Below the pieces are notes generated by a model. It worked only from the letters and a program-made list of their open reading frames with translations. It made no database searches and had not been told where the DNA came from. Of a stretch of 64,000 nt of DNA, positions 38,716 to 48,366 are shown in pieces. Positions within the stretch are counted from its first letter, which is position 1; the number at the start of each line of letters is the position of its first letter. Source of the stretch: Chelativorans petroleitrophicus (GTDB lineage Bacteria > Pseudomonadota > Alphaproteobacteria > Rhizobiales > Rhizobiaceae); NCBI RefSeq assembly GCF_025398195.1, contig NZ_JAODNV010000003.1, positions 62,001-126,000 of the forward strand, given 5' to 3'. The position numbers were made by a program, and so were the translations under genes.

Positions 38716-39998
38716 TGGCGGTGGAGGTCGTGACATTCGGCTGCCGGCTCAACGCCTATGAGTCGGAGGTGATCCGGCGCGAGGCGGAGGCAGCGGGCCT
38801 TTCCACACTCGAAAACGGCGCGGTGGTCATCAACACCTGCGCGGTGACGGCGGAGGCTGTGCGCCAGGCGCGCCAGGCGATCCGCAAGGCCCGCCGCGAG
38901 AACCCCCATGCGCGCATCATCGTCACCGGCTGCGCGGCGCAGACGGAGCCCGAGACGTTTGGCTCCATGGAGGAAGTGGACGTGGTCCTCGGCAACGAGG
39001 AGAAACTGAAGGCGAACAGCTACCGCGCGCTGCCCGATTTCGGCGTGAACCGCTTCGAGAAGGTGCGCGTCAACGACATCATGGAGGTTCGCGAAACGGC
39101 CTCGCATATGGTCGATGCCATCGAGGGTCGGGCGCGCGCCTTCGTGCAGGTGCAGAACGGCTGCGATCACCGCTGCACCTTCTGCATCATTCCCTATGGA
39201 CGCGGCAACTCCCGCTCCGTGCCCATGGGCGCGGTGGTGGATCAGGTGAAGCGGCTGGTCGGCAACGGTTATTCGGAAGTGGTGCTGACCGGCGTGGACC
39301 TGACGAGCTACGGTGCCGACCTGCCTGGTACCCCCAAGCTCGGCAAGCTGGTGCGCACGCTTCTGAAGCAGGTGCCGGAACTGAAGCGGCTGCGCCTGTC
39401 CTCGATCGACTCCATCGAGGCGGACGCCGACCTCATGGCCGCGCTGGCGGAGGAGGAGCGGCTGATGCCGCATCTTCATCTGTCGCTGCAGTCCGGTGAC
39501 GACATGATCCTGAAGCGCATGAAGCGGCGGCATCTTCGCGCGGATTCCGTCCGCTTCTGCGAGGAAGCGCGCCGTCTGCGGCCGGATGTGGTCTTCGGCG
39601 CTGATATCATCGCCGGCTTTCCGACGGAGACCGAGGAGATGTTCGGCAACTCGCTGAAGATCGTCGACGAGTGCGGGCTGACCTATCTGCATGTCTTCCC
39701 CTTCTCGCCGCGCAAGGGAACGCCCGCCGCGCGCATGCCGCAGCTTGCCCGTGAGGTGGTGAAGGAGCGGGCGGCGAGGCTGCGTGCCAAGGGTGATGTC
39801 GCCTATCAGGCGCATCTGACGGCGCTTCAGGGAACCCGGCAGCGGATTCTCATCGAGCGCGATGGCCTTGGCCGCACCGAGGGCTTCACGCTTGCTGCAA
39901 TCGGCGCGGGCGCTCCCGGCGAGATCGTATTGGCGCAGATCACTGGCCACGACGGCGAGAGGCTGAAGGCCGCCCCCCTTCACAGACAGGCCGCGTAA
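38715..39998 (+). CDS. mtaB: tRNA t6A37 methylthiotransferase MtaB
   Basis: A 427-residue radical-SAM methylthiotransferase that turns t6A into ms2t6A at tRNA position 37. The N-terminal cluster cysteines include Cys10 (FGCRLNAYES), NTCAVT and TGCAAQ; the radical-SAM triad is Cys150, Cys154, Cys157 (GCDHRCTFCIIP). A TRAM-like C-terminal segment follows. Its substrate base is made by the TsaD pathway, also encoded in this window. Confidence 0.93.
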   Translation: MAVEVVTFGCRLNAYESEVIRREAEAAGLSTLENGAVVINTCAVTAEAVRQARQAIRKARRENPHARIIVTGCAAQTEPETFGSMEEVDVVLGNEEKLKANSYRALPDFGVNRFEKVRVNDIMEVRETASHMVDAIEGRARAFVQVQNGCDHRCTFCIIPYGRGNSRSVPMGAVVDQVKRLVGNGYSEVVLTGVDLTSYGADLPGTPKLGKLVRTLLKQVPELKRLRLSSIDSIEADADLMAALAEEERLMPHLHLSLQSGDDMILKRMKRRHLRADSVRFCEEARRLRPDVVFGADIIAGFPTETEEMFGNSLKIVDECGLTYLHVFPFSPRKGTPAARMPQLAREVVKERAARLRAKGDVAYQAHLTALQGTRQRILIERDGLGRTEGFTLAAIGAGAPGEIVLAQITGHDGERLKAAPLHRQAA

Positions 39999-40013
39999 AG
40001 GCATATCGGACGG

Positions 40014-41582
40014 ATGGCATTCGGCTTCATCAAGAAGGTCTTCTCCTTCGGTAAGAAGGAGGTTGAGGAGCGCCCTGCGGAAGCAGGCGGCGAGGCGTCG
40101 CCTGCCGAGCTGACGAGGGGAACCGCCCCTCAGCCTTCCGAGCCCAAGCCGGAACCGGAAGTGCCGCCTCAGCCGGAGCCTCCGGCACGGCCCGAAGAGC
40201 CGGAACCTCAACCGCAGCCCCCCGCGCCGCAGCCCGAAGTTCCGCCGGAAGCTCCGCAAGAGCCGGAAATTCCTGAACCATCGCCTGCACCCGCGCCGGA
40301 AATTCCCGAAACGCCGCAGCCTTCTGCCGTAACCCCGCCTCGCGGGGAGGAGGAAGAGCAGCCGGAACCTGTGGAAGTGGAATTGCCCCTCGCGGCGGAT
40401 GGGCAGGAAGCGGCTGAAGCCTTTTTCCAACCTGCGGAAACTGTCGAGGAGGCAGGAGAGGGGCAATTCACCACTTCAGGCCCGCTTCCGGTGAAGGAGG
40501 AACTGGCGCCGCCCAAGTCTGCTCAAGCCGAAGGCGGCGAAACCGACGCTGCCGCCAGCGCGCCGGAGGCCCTTGCCGAAGCGTTGCACGCGGGCCGTGT
40601 TGCGGTGACGCGAAGCGTCGAGCGCATCGCGGAGAAAGCGCCCGCGCCCGCCGTCGAAGAGCCGAGGAAGCCGTGGTTTCAGCGTTTGCGCGAAGGGCTT
40701 TCCCGTTCCTCGCGGGAGCTGCGCGACAGCATTTCCGGCATCTTCCTCAAGCGAAAGCTGGACGAAGAGACCCTGGAGGATCTGGAGGACGTGCTGCTGC
40801 GCGCCGATCTCGGTCTCGAAACGGCAATGCGCATCACTGACGCGCTTGCGGCCGGCCGCTACGGCAAGGACATCTCCGGGGCGGAGGTGCAGGCGGTGAT
40901 GGCGGAGGAAATCGAGAAGGTGCTTGCTCCGGTCGCCATGCCGCTGGAGCTCGACCTTTCGATGAAGCCGCATGTCATCCTCGTGGTTGGCGTCAATGGC
41001 ACGGGCAAGACCACCACCATCGGCAAGCTGGCGGCGAAGCTGAGGGCAGGCGGGCTTTCCGTGATGCTTGCGGCGGGCGACACGTTCCGCGCCGCGGCCA
41101 TCGAGCAGCTCAAGATCTGGGGCGAGCGGACGGGCTCGCCGGTCGTTTCCTCCAAGCTCGGGGCGGATGCCGCCGGGCTTGCTTATGAGGCCTATGAGAA
41201 GGCGAAGGCCGCCGGAAGCGACGTGCTCATCATCGACACGGCGGGCCGGCTCCAGAACAAGACGGAGCTGATGGCAGAGCTCGAGAAGATCGTGCGCGTC
41301 CTGCGCAAGCACGATCCGGAGGCCCCGCACACGGTGCTCCAGACTCTCGATGCGACGACGGGCCAGAACGCCCTCAATCAGGTCGAAATTTTCCGCAATG
41401 TTGCCGGTGTGTCCGGGCTTGTGATGACCAAGCTTGACGGCACGGCCCGCGGCGGCATCCTGGTGGCCATTGCCGCCAGGCACAAGCTGCCTGTCTATTT
41501 CATCGGCGTCGGCGAAGGTGTCGACGATCTGGAACCTTTCTCTGCAAGCGATTTCGCCAAGGCGATCGCGGGAGTTGCCTGA
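40014..41582 (+). CDS. ftsY: FtsY, signal recognition particle receptor
   Basis: A 522-residue SRP receptor. Residues about 15-210 are a Pro/Glu-rich acidic A domain, longer than in many rhizobia; the NG domain follows from PWFQRLREGLSRSS. G1 is GVNGTGKTTT near residue 325, with DTFRAAAIEQL, DTAGRLQNK and TKLDGTARGG. It docks ribosome-SRP complexes at the membrane. It starts 15 bases after mtaB and ends directly before yciB. Confidence 0.95.
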   Translation: MAFGFIKKVFSFGKKEVEERPAEAGGEASPAELTRGTAPQPSEPKPEPEVPPQPEPPARPEEPEPQPQPPAPQPEVPPEAPQEPEIPEPSPAPAPEIPETPQPSAVTPPRGEEEEQPEPVEVELPLAADGQEAAEAFFQPAETVEEAGEGQFTTSGPLPVKEELAPPKSAQAEGGETDAAASAPEALAEALHAGRVAVTRSVERIAEKAPAPAVEEPRKPWFQRLREGLSRSSRELRDSISGIFLKRKLDEETLEDLEDVLLRADLGLETAMRITDALAAGRYGKDISGAEVQAVMAEEIEKVLAPVAMPLELDLSMKPHVILVVGVNGTGKTTTIGKLAAKLRAGGLSVMLAAGDTFRAAAIEQLKIWGERTGSPVVSSKLGADAAGLAYEAYEKAKAAGSDVLIIDTAGRLQNKTELMAELEKIVRVLRKHDPEAPHTVLQTLDATTGQNALNQVEIFRNVAGVSGLVMTKLDGTARGGILVAIAARHKLPVYFIGVGEGVDDLEPFSASDFAKAIAGVA

Positions 41583-42227
41583 GTGACCGACAAGATATTC
41601 GAGCGCGATCCTTCGGACCCGAAGCGCAAGGAGTTGAGCCCGGTGCTCAAGCTGGCGCTGGAGCTTGGGCCCCTGCTGATTTTCTTCTTCGCCAATGCGC
41701 GCGGGGAGTGGCTTGCGGCGCAATTCCCGGCACTGTCCGCACTCGGCGGGCCGATCTTCATCGCCACCGGCCTCTTCATGGCCGCGACGGCCATTTCGCT
41801 CGTGGCCTCATGGCTGCTGGTGCGCAGCCTGCCCATTATGCCCCTGGTCTCGGGCATCGTGGTGTTCGTCTTCGGCGCGCTGACGCTATTTCTTCAGAAC
41901 GACACCTTCATCAAGATGAAGCCCACCATCGTCAACGCGCTGTTCGGCGCCATGCTGCTTGGCGGGCTTGCCTTCGGGAAATCGCTTCTCGGCCACGTCT
42001 TCGACTCGGCCTTCCGGCTCGACGCCGAAGGCTGGCGCAAGTTGACGCTGCGCTGGGGCCTGTTCTTCTTCTTCCTGGCCGTCGTCAATGAAGTGGTCTG
42101 GCGCTCTTTCTCCACCGATACGTGGGTGGCCTTCAAGGTGTGGGGTATCATGCCCATCACCATCCTATTCACCATGAGCCAGATGCCGCTCATCATGCGG
42201 CATTCGTTGGAAGGAAAAGGCGAGTAG
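41583..42227 (+). CDS. yciB: YciB/IspZ-family intracellular septation protein
   Basis: A 214-residue inner-membrane protein with five to six helices. [13 protein letters not shown] at the start, [17 protein letters not shown] and [15 protein letters not shown] match YciB/IspZ. It takes part in cell-envelope synthesis and septation. The GTG start at 41583 follows the ftsY stop directly, with GGGAG upstream. It converges on the SulP gene. Confidence 0.9.
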   Translation: MTDKIFERDPSDPKRKELSPVLKLALELGPLLIFFFANARGEWLAAQFPALSALGGPIFIATGLFMAATAISLVASWLLVRSLPIMPLVSGIVVFVFGALTLFLQNDTFIKMKPTIVNALFGAMLLGGLAFGKSLLGHVFDSAFRLDAEGWRKLTLRWGLFFFFLAVVNEVVWRSFSTDTWVAFKVWGIMPITILFTMSQMPLIMRHSLEGKGE

Positions 42228-42228
42228 G

Positions 42229-42253
42229 CGGCTGGAGCCTACCTACCCAGCCG
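42229..42253. terminator. Hairpin between convergent yciB and SulP genes
   Basis: CGGCTGG (42229-42235) pairs with CCAGCCG (42247-42253) around an 11-base loop, overlapping the end of the SulP gene. It may serve both directions. No long T-run is seen. Confidence 0.35.
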
Positions 42254-43927
42254 TTTGCGCGCCGCTGCCATTGCGCCATCCATGCTGCTGTAGAACCTGA
42301 CGGCCGGAGCGTGCAGGCCGAGCTTGTGCAGCATGTGGCGCATCTGACGGCTGGCGCCAACCAGATAAAGAATGGCGTCGTGCCGCCCAACCTTCCGCGC
42401 GAAGCCCTCGATGGTGGCCGCCGCCGTCGAATCGAGAACGCTGACGGCGGAAACGTCTACCACATAGGCCTTCGGCTGTCCGCCGATCCGGTCGAGCGCA
42501 GCGGCAACGCTCGCCGCCGCGCCGAAGAAGAAGGCGCCGGAGATGCGATAGACGACAATGTCATCGTCGGTCGCCATTTCGCTCGAATAAGGTCGCTCGC
42601 CGTTGTCGGCCCGGTCCGGCTGTACGATCGGGTGCGCCCGGTCGACCGCCACGGCGGTTGACATGCGGTGCAGGAAAAGCAGGGCGCCGACGCCGAAGCC
42701 GGCAAGTATGCCCTCGGTCAGATCGCGGAAGATCACGAGCAGGAAGGTGACGAGAAGCACCACGGCATCGCCGCGCGAGGCACGCAGAAGGGCGGCGAAT
42801 TGGTGCTTCTCCGCCATGTTCCACGCGACCACCACGAGGATCGCGGCAAGGGCGGCCAGCGGAACGTAGGCGGCAAGCGGTGCAGCCGCCAGCATGAAGA
42901 TGAGCAGAAAGACCGAATGCAACATGCCCGAGATCGGGCCATGCGCGCCCGCGCGTATGTTGGAAGCGGTTCGGGCGATGGTGCCGGTGACGCAGAAGCC
43001 ACCGAAGAGCGAGGAGCCCATATTCGCGATGCCCTGAGCCACCAGCTCGCAGTTGGAGCGGTGCCGGCGGCCGGTCATCGAGTCGGCCACCACGGCCGAA
43101 AGCAGGCTTTCGATGCTGCCCAGAAGCGCGAACGAGAGGGCCGCGGGCAGAACCTCAGTGACCTTCTCCATCGTCATTTCCGGCAGGCCCGGCAGGGGCA
43201 GCGCCTGCGGAATTCCGCCAAAGCGCGTTCCGATGGTTTCCACCGGCAAGTTGAACGCCCATGCGGCAAGCGTGGCGGCGGCCACTGCGATCAGGAACCC
43301 GGGCCAGTGGGGTCTGTACCGGCGCAAGACGACGATGATCGCTGCCGACGCGACGGCGAGCGCCACTGCCGCGGCGTTGATTGTGGGAAGTGCCGCGCTG
43401 AGCACCTGCAACTTGGGGATCAGGGGCCCAGGTTCCTGGCTGTGCAATGTGAGGCCAAGGAAATCCTTGAGCTGGCTTGCCAGGATGATGACGGCGATAC
43501 CCGCGGTAAACCCGACCGTCACCGGATAGGGCACATATTTGATGAAGGTTCCGAGGCGCAGGAGCCCGATGGCCAGCATGAAGAGGCCGGACAGGAAGGT
43601 GGCGAGGATGAGCCCATCCACGCCGTGGGCCTGCACGGTGGCAAGCACCAGCACGATGAAGGCGCCGGCAGGCCCGCCGATCTGAAACCGGCTGCCGCCG
43701 AGGGCGGAGACCAGAAAGCCGCCGACGATCGCCGTGTAAAGGCCGCGCTCCGGCTCAACGCCGGAGGCGATGGCAATGGCCATCGATAGCGGCAGGGCGA
43801 TGATCGCCACCGTCAGCCCCGAGATCGTGTCGGCTCGGAGTGTTTTGAGATTGTATCCTTCGCGAAGGACAGTGATGAGCTTGGGTGTGAACAGCTCGAT
43901 GAAACCGGGCTCGTGCGCTCGGGACAT
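42239..43927 (-). CDS. SulP-family anion transporter with STAS domain
   Basis: A 562-residue SLC26/SulP permease: about 10-14 helices from residue 25 to 400 (SGLTVAIIALPLSMAIAIASG is the family N-terminal motif), then a cytoplasmic STAS domain (YRISGAFFFGAA, VVDVSAVSVLDSTAAA). Substrates in the family include sulfate and bicarbonate; which applies here is unknown. No carbonic anhydrase gene is adjacent. It lies 71 bases downstream of a small XRE regulator on the same strand. Confidence 0.9.
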   Translation of the reverse strand: MSRAHEPGFIELFTPKLITVLREGYNLKTLRADTISGLTVAIIALPLSMAIAIASGVEPERGLYTAIVGGFLVSALGGSRFQIGGPAGAFIVLVLATVQAHGVDGLILATFLSGLFMLAIGLLRLGTFIKYVPYPVTVGFTAGIAVIILASQLKDFLGLTLHSQEPGPLIPKLQVLSAALPTINAAAVALAVASAAIIVVLRRYRPHWPGFLIAVAAATLAAWAFNLPVETIGTRFGGIPQALPLPGLPEMTMEKVTEVLPAALSFALLGSIESLLSAVVADSMTGRRHRSNCELVAQGIANMGSSLFGGFCVTGTIARTASNIRAGAHGPISGMLHSVFLLIFMLAAAPLAAYVPLAALAAILVVVAWNMAEKHQFAALLRASRGDAVVLLVTFLLVIFRDLTEGILAGFGVGALLFLHRMSTAVAVDRAHPIVQPDRADNGERPYSSEMATDDDIVVYRISGAFFFGAAASVAAALDRIGGQPKAYVVDVSAVSVLDSTAAATIEGFARKVGRHDAILYLVGASRQMRHMLHKLGLHAPAVRFYSSMDGAMAAARKRLGR

Positions 43928-43998
43928 TGCCGTGCCTGTCTCTTTCTGTGAAGCAGCGGGCTGCCAAGACTGCCGGCGATCCGCTGCTGATTGCCGCG

Positions 43999-44268
43999 TC
44001 AGCCGGTTTCGTTTCTGGCAGGGGCCTCCTTGAGGCGGACCCCGCGACCGCCGCCGGTGCTCGGCATGTTTTCGCCGATCAGCTCAATGCCCGCTCGGTC
44101 GAGCGCTTCGACCACCTTGGTCAAGGTATCGACCACGCCGCGCACCGTTCCTTCGCTGGCTTCCATCCGTTGGATCGTGGGAAGCGATACGCCGGACAGC
44201 TCGGCCAGCCTCTTCTGATCAATGCCGAGGAGGGCGCGCGCAGCGCGCATCTGGGCAGCGGTAATCAT
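43999..44268 (-). CDS. XRE-family small DNA-binding protein
   Basis: An 89-residue helix-turn-helix protein: MITAAQMRAARALLGIDQKRL, then AELSGVSLPTIQRMEAS contains the recognition helix. Such single-domain XRE proteins are common regulators in rhizobia. It precedes the SulP gene by 71 bases and may control it; that is inference. Confidence 0.8.
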   Translation of the reverse strand: MITAAQMRAARALLGIDQKRLAELSGVSLPTIQRMEASEGTVRGVVDTLTKVVEALDRAGIELIGENMPSTGGGRGVRLKEAPARNETG

Positions 44269-44368
44269 GAACGTTCCAGTCTGACGATGCCGTTACATAC
44301 CAGGGATTAGAACTGATGTCTAGTACATCATACGTAATTCAAATGACATCAATATTCCCGCCTCAGAA

Positions 44369-44763
44369 CTAAATGTCGAACCAGCCGATGATGCCGCCCA
44401 GGAGCGCAACGCCGAGCCAGTGCCCCCGCGCCGATGATGGTGAGGTTCCAGCCGAAGCCATGATAGCGGTGGTTGACGGCGATGGTGGTGGCTATGAAGC
44501 CCAGCCAAAAAATCGCGCCGGAGACCGCCCCGTTCCAGAACGTGACCTGACCTGTTCCCAGGTGGCCGATGGTGCCGGCAAAATCCATGCCATGATCAGC
44601 TCGGCGACGAATGAGGCGACGAAAGTCACGGCGCTCGGCTTCATTTTGCTTGGATCGATGCAGGAGGCTCCCATCCAGGGCTTGCTCAGGGTCGTCTAAT
44701 AGGGGGCGCCGAAGGCAAAGGCGGCGATGGCTGCGACAATGTCTTCATTCCATCGAAGTCCAT
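44369..44763 (-). pseudogene. DUF1761 membrane protein, frameshifted remnant
   Basis: The reading frame is broken. Starting ATG 44763 (MDFDGMK), the family sequence continues in another frame as DIVAAIAAFAFGAPY, meets a TAG, resumes TTLSKPWMGAS...FVAELIMAW, shifts to GTIGHLGTGQVTFWNGAVSG...GFGWNLTIIG, and shifts again to HWLGVALLGGIIGWFDI before the stop. At least three frameshifts and one stop codon lie in a span equal to an intact DUF1761 gene (about 130 codons). It is decaying in place. Confidence 0.8.
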
Positions 44764-44815
44764 CGCAGGCTCCCGTTCACAATGTCCGTGCGCCAGGCCT
44801 ATTAGTGCCGGGGTG

Positions 44816-45475
44816 TCAGAGGAAACGCCATACAGTGGTCTGTTTCACTTCCGCGTCCTCAAGAGCACGTGTGACCGACACCGAGTAGGTGGCAATGCGT
44901 TCAAGGTTCGCCCTCGGCAGGTAAGCGCGGCCCGGATCGCCGACCAAGACGGTCACGCCGCGCCGGGCAAGCGTGCGGAACCATGGCTCGATGGCGGATG
45001 CGAGTTCGCGGTCGTAGAAGACGTCGCCGGCGAGCAGCACCTCGTACTCGGGCTCGGTGCCGATGAGGTTCTCGTCCGTAAAGCCGAAGACAACGCCATT
45101 CTCGGCCATGTTGAGGCGGCAGGCCGGGGCGGAAAAGGGATCAATGTCGGCCGCTAGCACATGCGCCGCGCCTGCCTTGCAAGCGGCGATCGCCACCAGG
45201 CCCGAGCCGGTGGCAAAGTCGAGCACGCGCTTTCCGCGCACGGTTTTAGGGTGATCAAGCACATAGCGCGCCAGCCCCTGGCCGCCCGCCCAGGCAAAGG
45301 CCCAGAAAGGCGGCGGTAGGCCGATCTCCTCAAGCTCCTCCTGCGTATGGTGCCACAGTTCATACGCCTCATCGGCCAGATGAAGTGTGATCTCCGGCAC
45401 ATGCGGCGGAGCCGAGGCCCGCGTGTTCGCGCGGATGAAGGCCTCCCGTTCGCTGGGCGCCTGCTTGCGGATCAC
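44816..45475 (-). CDS. ETF-beta lysine methyltransferase-like SAM methyltransferase
   Basis: A 219-residue class I methyltransferase. SAM motif I is VLDFATGSGLVAIAA, with post-I AADIDPFSAPA and motif region LLAGDVFYDRE. The layout (PEITLHLADEAYELW... PPPFWAFAWAGGQGLARY) matches METTL20/ETF-beta lysine methyltransferase homologues, which modify the electron-transfer flavoprotein. Its GTG start overlaps the EVE gene stop (GTGA). It is last in the tsaD-gpsA operon. Confidence 0.82.
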   Translation of the reverse strand: MIRKQAPSEREAFIRANTRASAPPHVPEITLHLADEAYELWHHTQEELEEIGLPPPFWAFAWAGGQGLARYVLDHPKTVRGKRVLDFATGSGLVAIAACKAGAAHVLAADIDPFSAPACRLNMAENGVVFGFTDENLIGTEPEYEVLLAGDVFYDRELASAIEPWFRTLARRGVTVLVGDPGRAYLPRANLERIATYSVSVTRALEDAEVKQTTVWRFL

Positions 45476-45897
45476 GGCGCGGGATCAAGGCCGCCCATGC
45501 GGCAGACTTCCTTCCACTCCGCTTCACTTACGGGCTGCACGGAAAGGCGCGAATTGTTCACCAGAACCATGTCCTTGAGCTTGGGATTGGCCTTGATTTC
45601 CTCGAGCGAGACCGGCCTTGGCATGTCGCGCACCGCGCGAATGTCCACGCATTCCCAGCGCGGATCGTCCGTGGTGGAATCGGGATGGGCAAGCGCGATC
45701 ACCTCGACAATGCCGACGACGCTCGTCTCCTTCACGGAATGATAGAAGAAGCCGAGATCACCGATCTTCATGGCGCGCATGTTGTTGCGCGCCTGGTAGT
45801 TGCGCACGCCATCCCATTCTTGGCCTTGGTCGCCCTTCTTCTTCTGCATCTCCCAGGACCAGGACGTGGGCTCGGATTTGAACAGCCAGTAGGCCAT
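45472..45897 (-). CDS. EVE-domain protein
   Basis: A 141-residue EVE/PUA-like protein (MAYWLFKSEPTSWSWE, GVRNYQARNNMRAMKIGDLGFFYHS). EVE domains bind modified nucleobases. It is the short single-domain housekeeping type, not fused to a nuclease as in defence systems. Start and stop overlap its neighbours YciI and the methyltransferase. Confidence 0.9.
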   Translation of the reverse strand: MAYWLFKSEPTSWSWEMQKKKGDQGQEWDGVRNYQARNNMRAMKIGDLGFFYHSVKETSVVGIVEVIALAHPDSTTDDPRWECVDIRAVRDMPRPVSLEEIKANPKLKDMVLVNNSRLSVQPVSEAEWKEVCRMGGLDPAP

Positions 45898-46193
45898 CAC
45901 CCCTTCTCCGGTTTGTTGTAGACCCAATTCCACGGGCGAATTTCGACGGAATCGAACAGGCCGGCAAGCGCATAGGGATCGGCATTCGCCAGCTTCTCCG
46001 CCTCCTCGCGGCTTTCCGCCTCATAGGCGACCATGCTGCCACAAGGCTTTCCTTCATCGTCAAGAAACGGCCCTGCGAAGACGAGTTTGCCCTCGGCATT
46101 AAGCCTGTCGAGATAGGCCAGATGCTCTGGCCTCGTCTCCATACGAAGCTGCAGGTGGCCCGGCTTGTCGCGGCTCTGGCTGACGTAGATCAT
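45897..46193 (-). CDS. YciI-like protein
   Basis: A 98-residue YCII-domain protein. RMETRPEHLAYLDRL and FAGPFLDDEGKPCGSMVAYEAES are the family signature, with the conserved His and Asp. Biochemical role is poorly known. It is coupled to the EVE gene (TGATG overlap) and follows gpsA by 21 bases. Confidence 0.88.
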   Translation of the reverse strand: MIYVSQSRDKPGHLQLRMETRPEHLAYLDRLNAEGKLVFAGPFLDDEGKPCGSMVAYEAESREEAEKLANADPYALAGLFDSVEIRPWNWVYNKPEKG

Positions 46194-46214
46194 GTGGACT
46201 CCCTCCTTTGAAAA

Positions 46215-47204
46215 CTAGCTTGCCTCGTTCTTGAGCGGCCGGGCAAGAAGCGCCTGCATGGCGGCTTCGACGGTCAGTCTGCCCTCCAATATTCCGGTCA
46301 CCGCGTCGATGATGGGCGTTTCAATGCCTTTTTCACGGGCGATCTGGGCAGCGATCCCCGCGGTAAAGACGCCTTCGGCCAAGGGCAGACCCTCGACGCT
46401 TTCCCCGCGGCCAAGCGCAAGCCCGTAGGAGAAATTGCGCGATTGTGCCGAGCTGCAGGTGAGGATGAGATCGCCGAGGCCGGAAAGGCCCATAAGGGTT
46501 TCCGGTCGGGCTCCGAAGGCGACACCCACGCGCCGCAGTTCCACAAATCCGCGGGTAATCATCGCGGCCACGGCGCTTGCGCCGAGGCCCGCGCCGCTGG
46601 TTGCCCCGGCGGCAATGGCGAGTACGTTCTTCAGCGCGCCGCCGATCTCCACGCCTATCAGATCGTCGCTCGAATAGCAGCGCAGATTGGGGGCGGAAAG
46701 CCGCGCGGCCAGTTCCGCCGCGAGTGCGCCATCCTGCGAGGCGACGGTTACGGCCGTCGGCAGGCCGCTTGCCACGTCACTCGCAAAGCTCGGCCCTGAG
46801 AGGGCGGCGATTGGATTGCCCGGCAGGGTTTCAGCCGCGACCTGCGACATGAGACGGCCTGTCCCCCGCTCGATGCCTTTCGCACACAGTACCACGGGGA
46901 CGTCGCGGGCCAGAGTGGCGCTTGCGGTGGCAAGGACATCCCGAAGGTTTTGCGCAGGGACGGCGGCAAGAACGCAATCCGCGCCCGAAAGTACCGCTGC
47001 CATGTCATCGAGCGCCGCCAGCCGCGGGTTGAGCGCGATGCCCGGCAGATAGCGGCGGTTTTCATGGGTGTGGGTGATGTCGTGCGCCAGGTCGGCCCTG
47101 CGCGCCCAGAGGGTGGCCCGGTGCCCCGCGCGCAGAGCAGTGAGCGCGAGAGCCGTGCCCCATGCGCCCGCGCCGAGAACGGCTATGGTCCAGGGCCCGT
47201 TCAT
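46215..47204 (-). CDS. gpsA: NAD(P)-dependent glycerol-3-phosphate dehydrogenase
   Basis: A 329-residue enzyme making sn-glycerol-3-phosphate for phospholipids. [14 protein letters not shown] binds the cofactor, [15 protein letters not shown] and [18 protein letters not shown] line the substrate site, and [13 protein letters not shown] holds the catalytic Lys. Its start overlaps the tsaD stop (ATGA). Confidence 0.95.
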   Translation of the reverse strand: MNGPWTIAVLGAGAWGTALALTALRAGHRATLWARRADLAHDITHTHENRRYLPGIALNPRLAALDDMAAVLSGADCVLAAVPAQNLRDVLATASATLARDVPVVLCAKGIERGTGRLMSQVAAETLPGNPIAALSGPSFASDVASGLPTAVTVASQDGALAAELAARLSAPNLRCYSSDDLIGVEIGGALKNVLAIAAGATSGAGLGASAVAAMITRGFVELRRVGVAFGARPETLMGLSGLGDLILTCSSAQSRNFSYGLALGRGESVEGLPLAEGVFTAGIAAQIAREKGIETPIIDAVTGILEGRLTVEAAMQALLARPLKNEAS

Positions 47205-48289
47205 GCCTTTGCGCCCCGTTTTCCCGCCCCGACAACGGGCGTGGTATTCTCGTCCAGGGGCCAGCGCGGACGCGGTGCAAAGGCAAGCGCATTTTCGGGG
47301 AGCATGCCCGCTTCAAGCCGCTCCAGCCCCGCCCAGGCGATCATAGCCGCGTTGTCGCCGCACAGTTTGAGCGGCGGTGCGACGAGGCGGAAGCCTGCCT
47401 GCCTGCAGAGTTCATCGAGCGCGCCGCGAATGGCCTGATTGGCCGCCACGCCGCCCGCCACCACGAGCGCCGGCTCTTGAAGCTCGGGATGTGTTTCGCG
47501 AAAGCGGTTGAGAGAATGCATCACGCGATCGGCGAGAGATTCCGTCACCGCTGCCTGGAAGGAGGCGCAGAGATCGGCGACATCGGCTTGTGATAGAGGA
47601 GCAAGCTCGCTGGCTGCGCGCCGCACGGCCGTCTTGAGGCCCGAGAAGGAAAAATCCGGGCGTGCTTCACCCTTCATCGGGCGCGGAAAGGCAAAACGCG
47701 CCGAATGGCCATTCTTGGCCGCGCGCTCGACGCTCGGGCCCCCCGGATAAGGGAGGCTCAGCAGCTTCGCCGTCTTGTCAAAGGCTTCGCCCAGCGCGTC
47801 GTCAATGGTGCTTGCCCAGCGTTCGTACTGGCCGAGGCCCGCGACATGGACGATCTGCGTGTGCCCGCCGGAGACCAGGAGCAGCAGATAGGGAAAATCG
47901 AGCCCGTCGGTGAGCCGCGCCGTAAGCGCATGGCCTTCCAGGTGGTTGACCGGCACCAGAGGCTTGCCCAGCGCCGCCGCAATGGCCTTGCCCGTGGTAA
48001 GCCCCACGATGAGGCCTCCGATGAGGCCGGGGCCTGCCGTGGCGGCGATGCCGTCCATTTCGTCTAGCGTGGCGCCCGCCTCGGTAAGTGCCGCCTCGAT
48101 CACGCCATCCAGCGCTTCCACGTGGGCGCGGGCGGCGATCTCCGGCACCACGCCGCCGAATGCCGCATGAGCGTCGATCTGGCTGAGCACGATGTTCGAG
48201 AGAATCCTCGGCGTGTCGTCCTTATCGCGCGCGACAACGGCGGCGGCGGTCTCGTCGCAGCTCGTCTCTATGCCCAACACGCGCGTCAT
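47201..48289 (-). CDS. tsaD: TsaD, tRNA threonylcarbamoyltransferase
   Basis: A 362-residue ASKHA-fold protein ([19 protein letters not shown]). Metal motif [11 protein letters not shown] and the SGGHTQIVH and [12 protein letters not shown] segments are intact. It transfers threonylcarbamoyl to A37 of tRNAs. ATG 48289 is the family start; earlier in-frame starts run into the hemC promoter gap. It heads a leftward operon, divergent from hemC with 77 bases between. Confidence 0.95.
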   Translation of the reverse strand: MTRVLGIETSCDETAAAVVARDKDDTPRILSNIVLSQIDAHAAFGGVVPEIAARAHVEALDGVIEAALTEAGATLDEMDGIAATAGPGLIGGLIVGLTTGKAIAAALGKPLVPVNHLEGHALTARLTDGLDFPYLLLLVSGGHTQIVHVAGLGQYERWASTIDDALGEAFDKTAKLLSLPYPGGPSVERAAKNGHSARFAFPRPMKGEARPDFSFSGLKTAVRRAASELAPLSQADVADLCASFQAAVTESLADRVMHSLNRFRETHPELQEPALVVAGGVAANQAIRGALDELCRQAGFRLVAPPLKLCGDNAAMIAWAGLERLEAGMLPENALAFAPRPRWPLDENTTPVVGAGKRGAKA

Positions 48290-48366
48290 TCCGTCTGGCC
48301 TGCCGTTGTTGCCGATAGATTCCATCCCAGATAGGTAGGGATGCCGGTTAGCACGGACATGGCTGC

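Noticed and set aside
42668-43789. 373-codon frame antisense to the SulP gene
   Set aside because: Composition (Gly/Asp/Arg/His-rich) is typical of shadow frames and SulP is complete on the other strand.
45472-45897. EVE-domain gene as part of a modification-dependent defence system
   Set aside because: It is a short single-domain protein in a conserved housekeeping operon with tsaD, gpsA and yciI; no nuclease or translocase is fused or adjacent.
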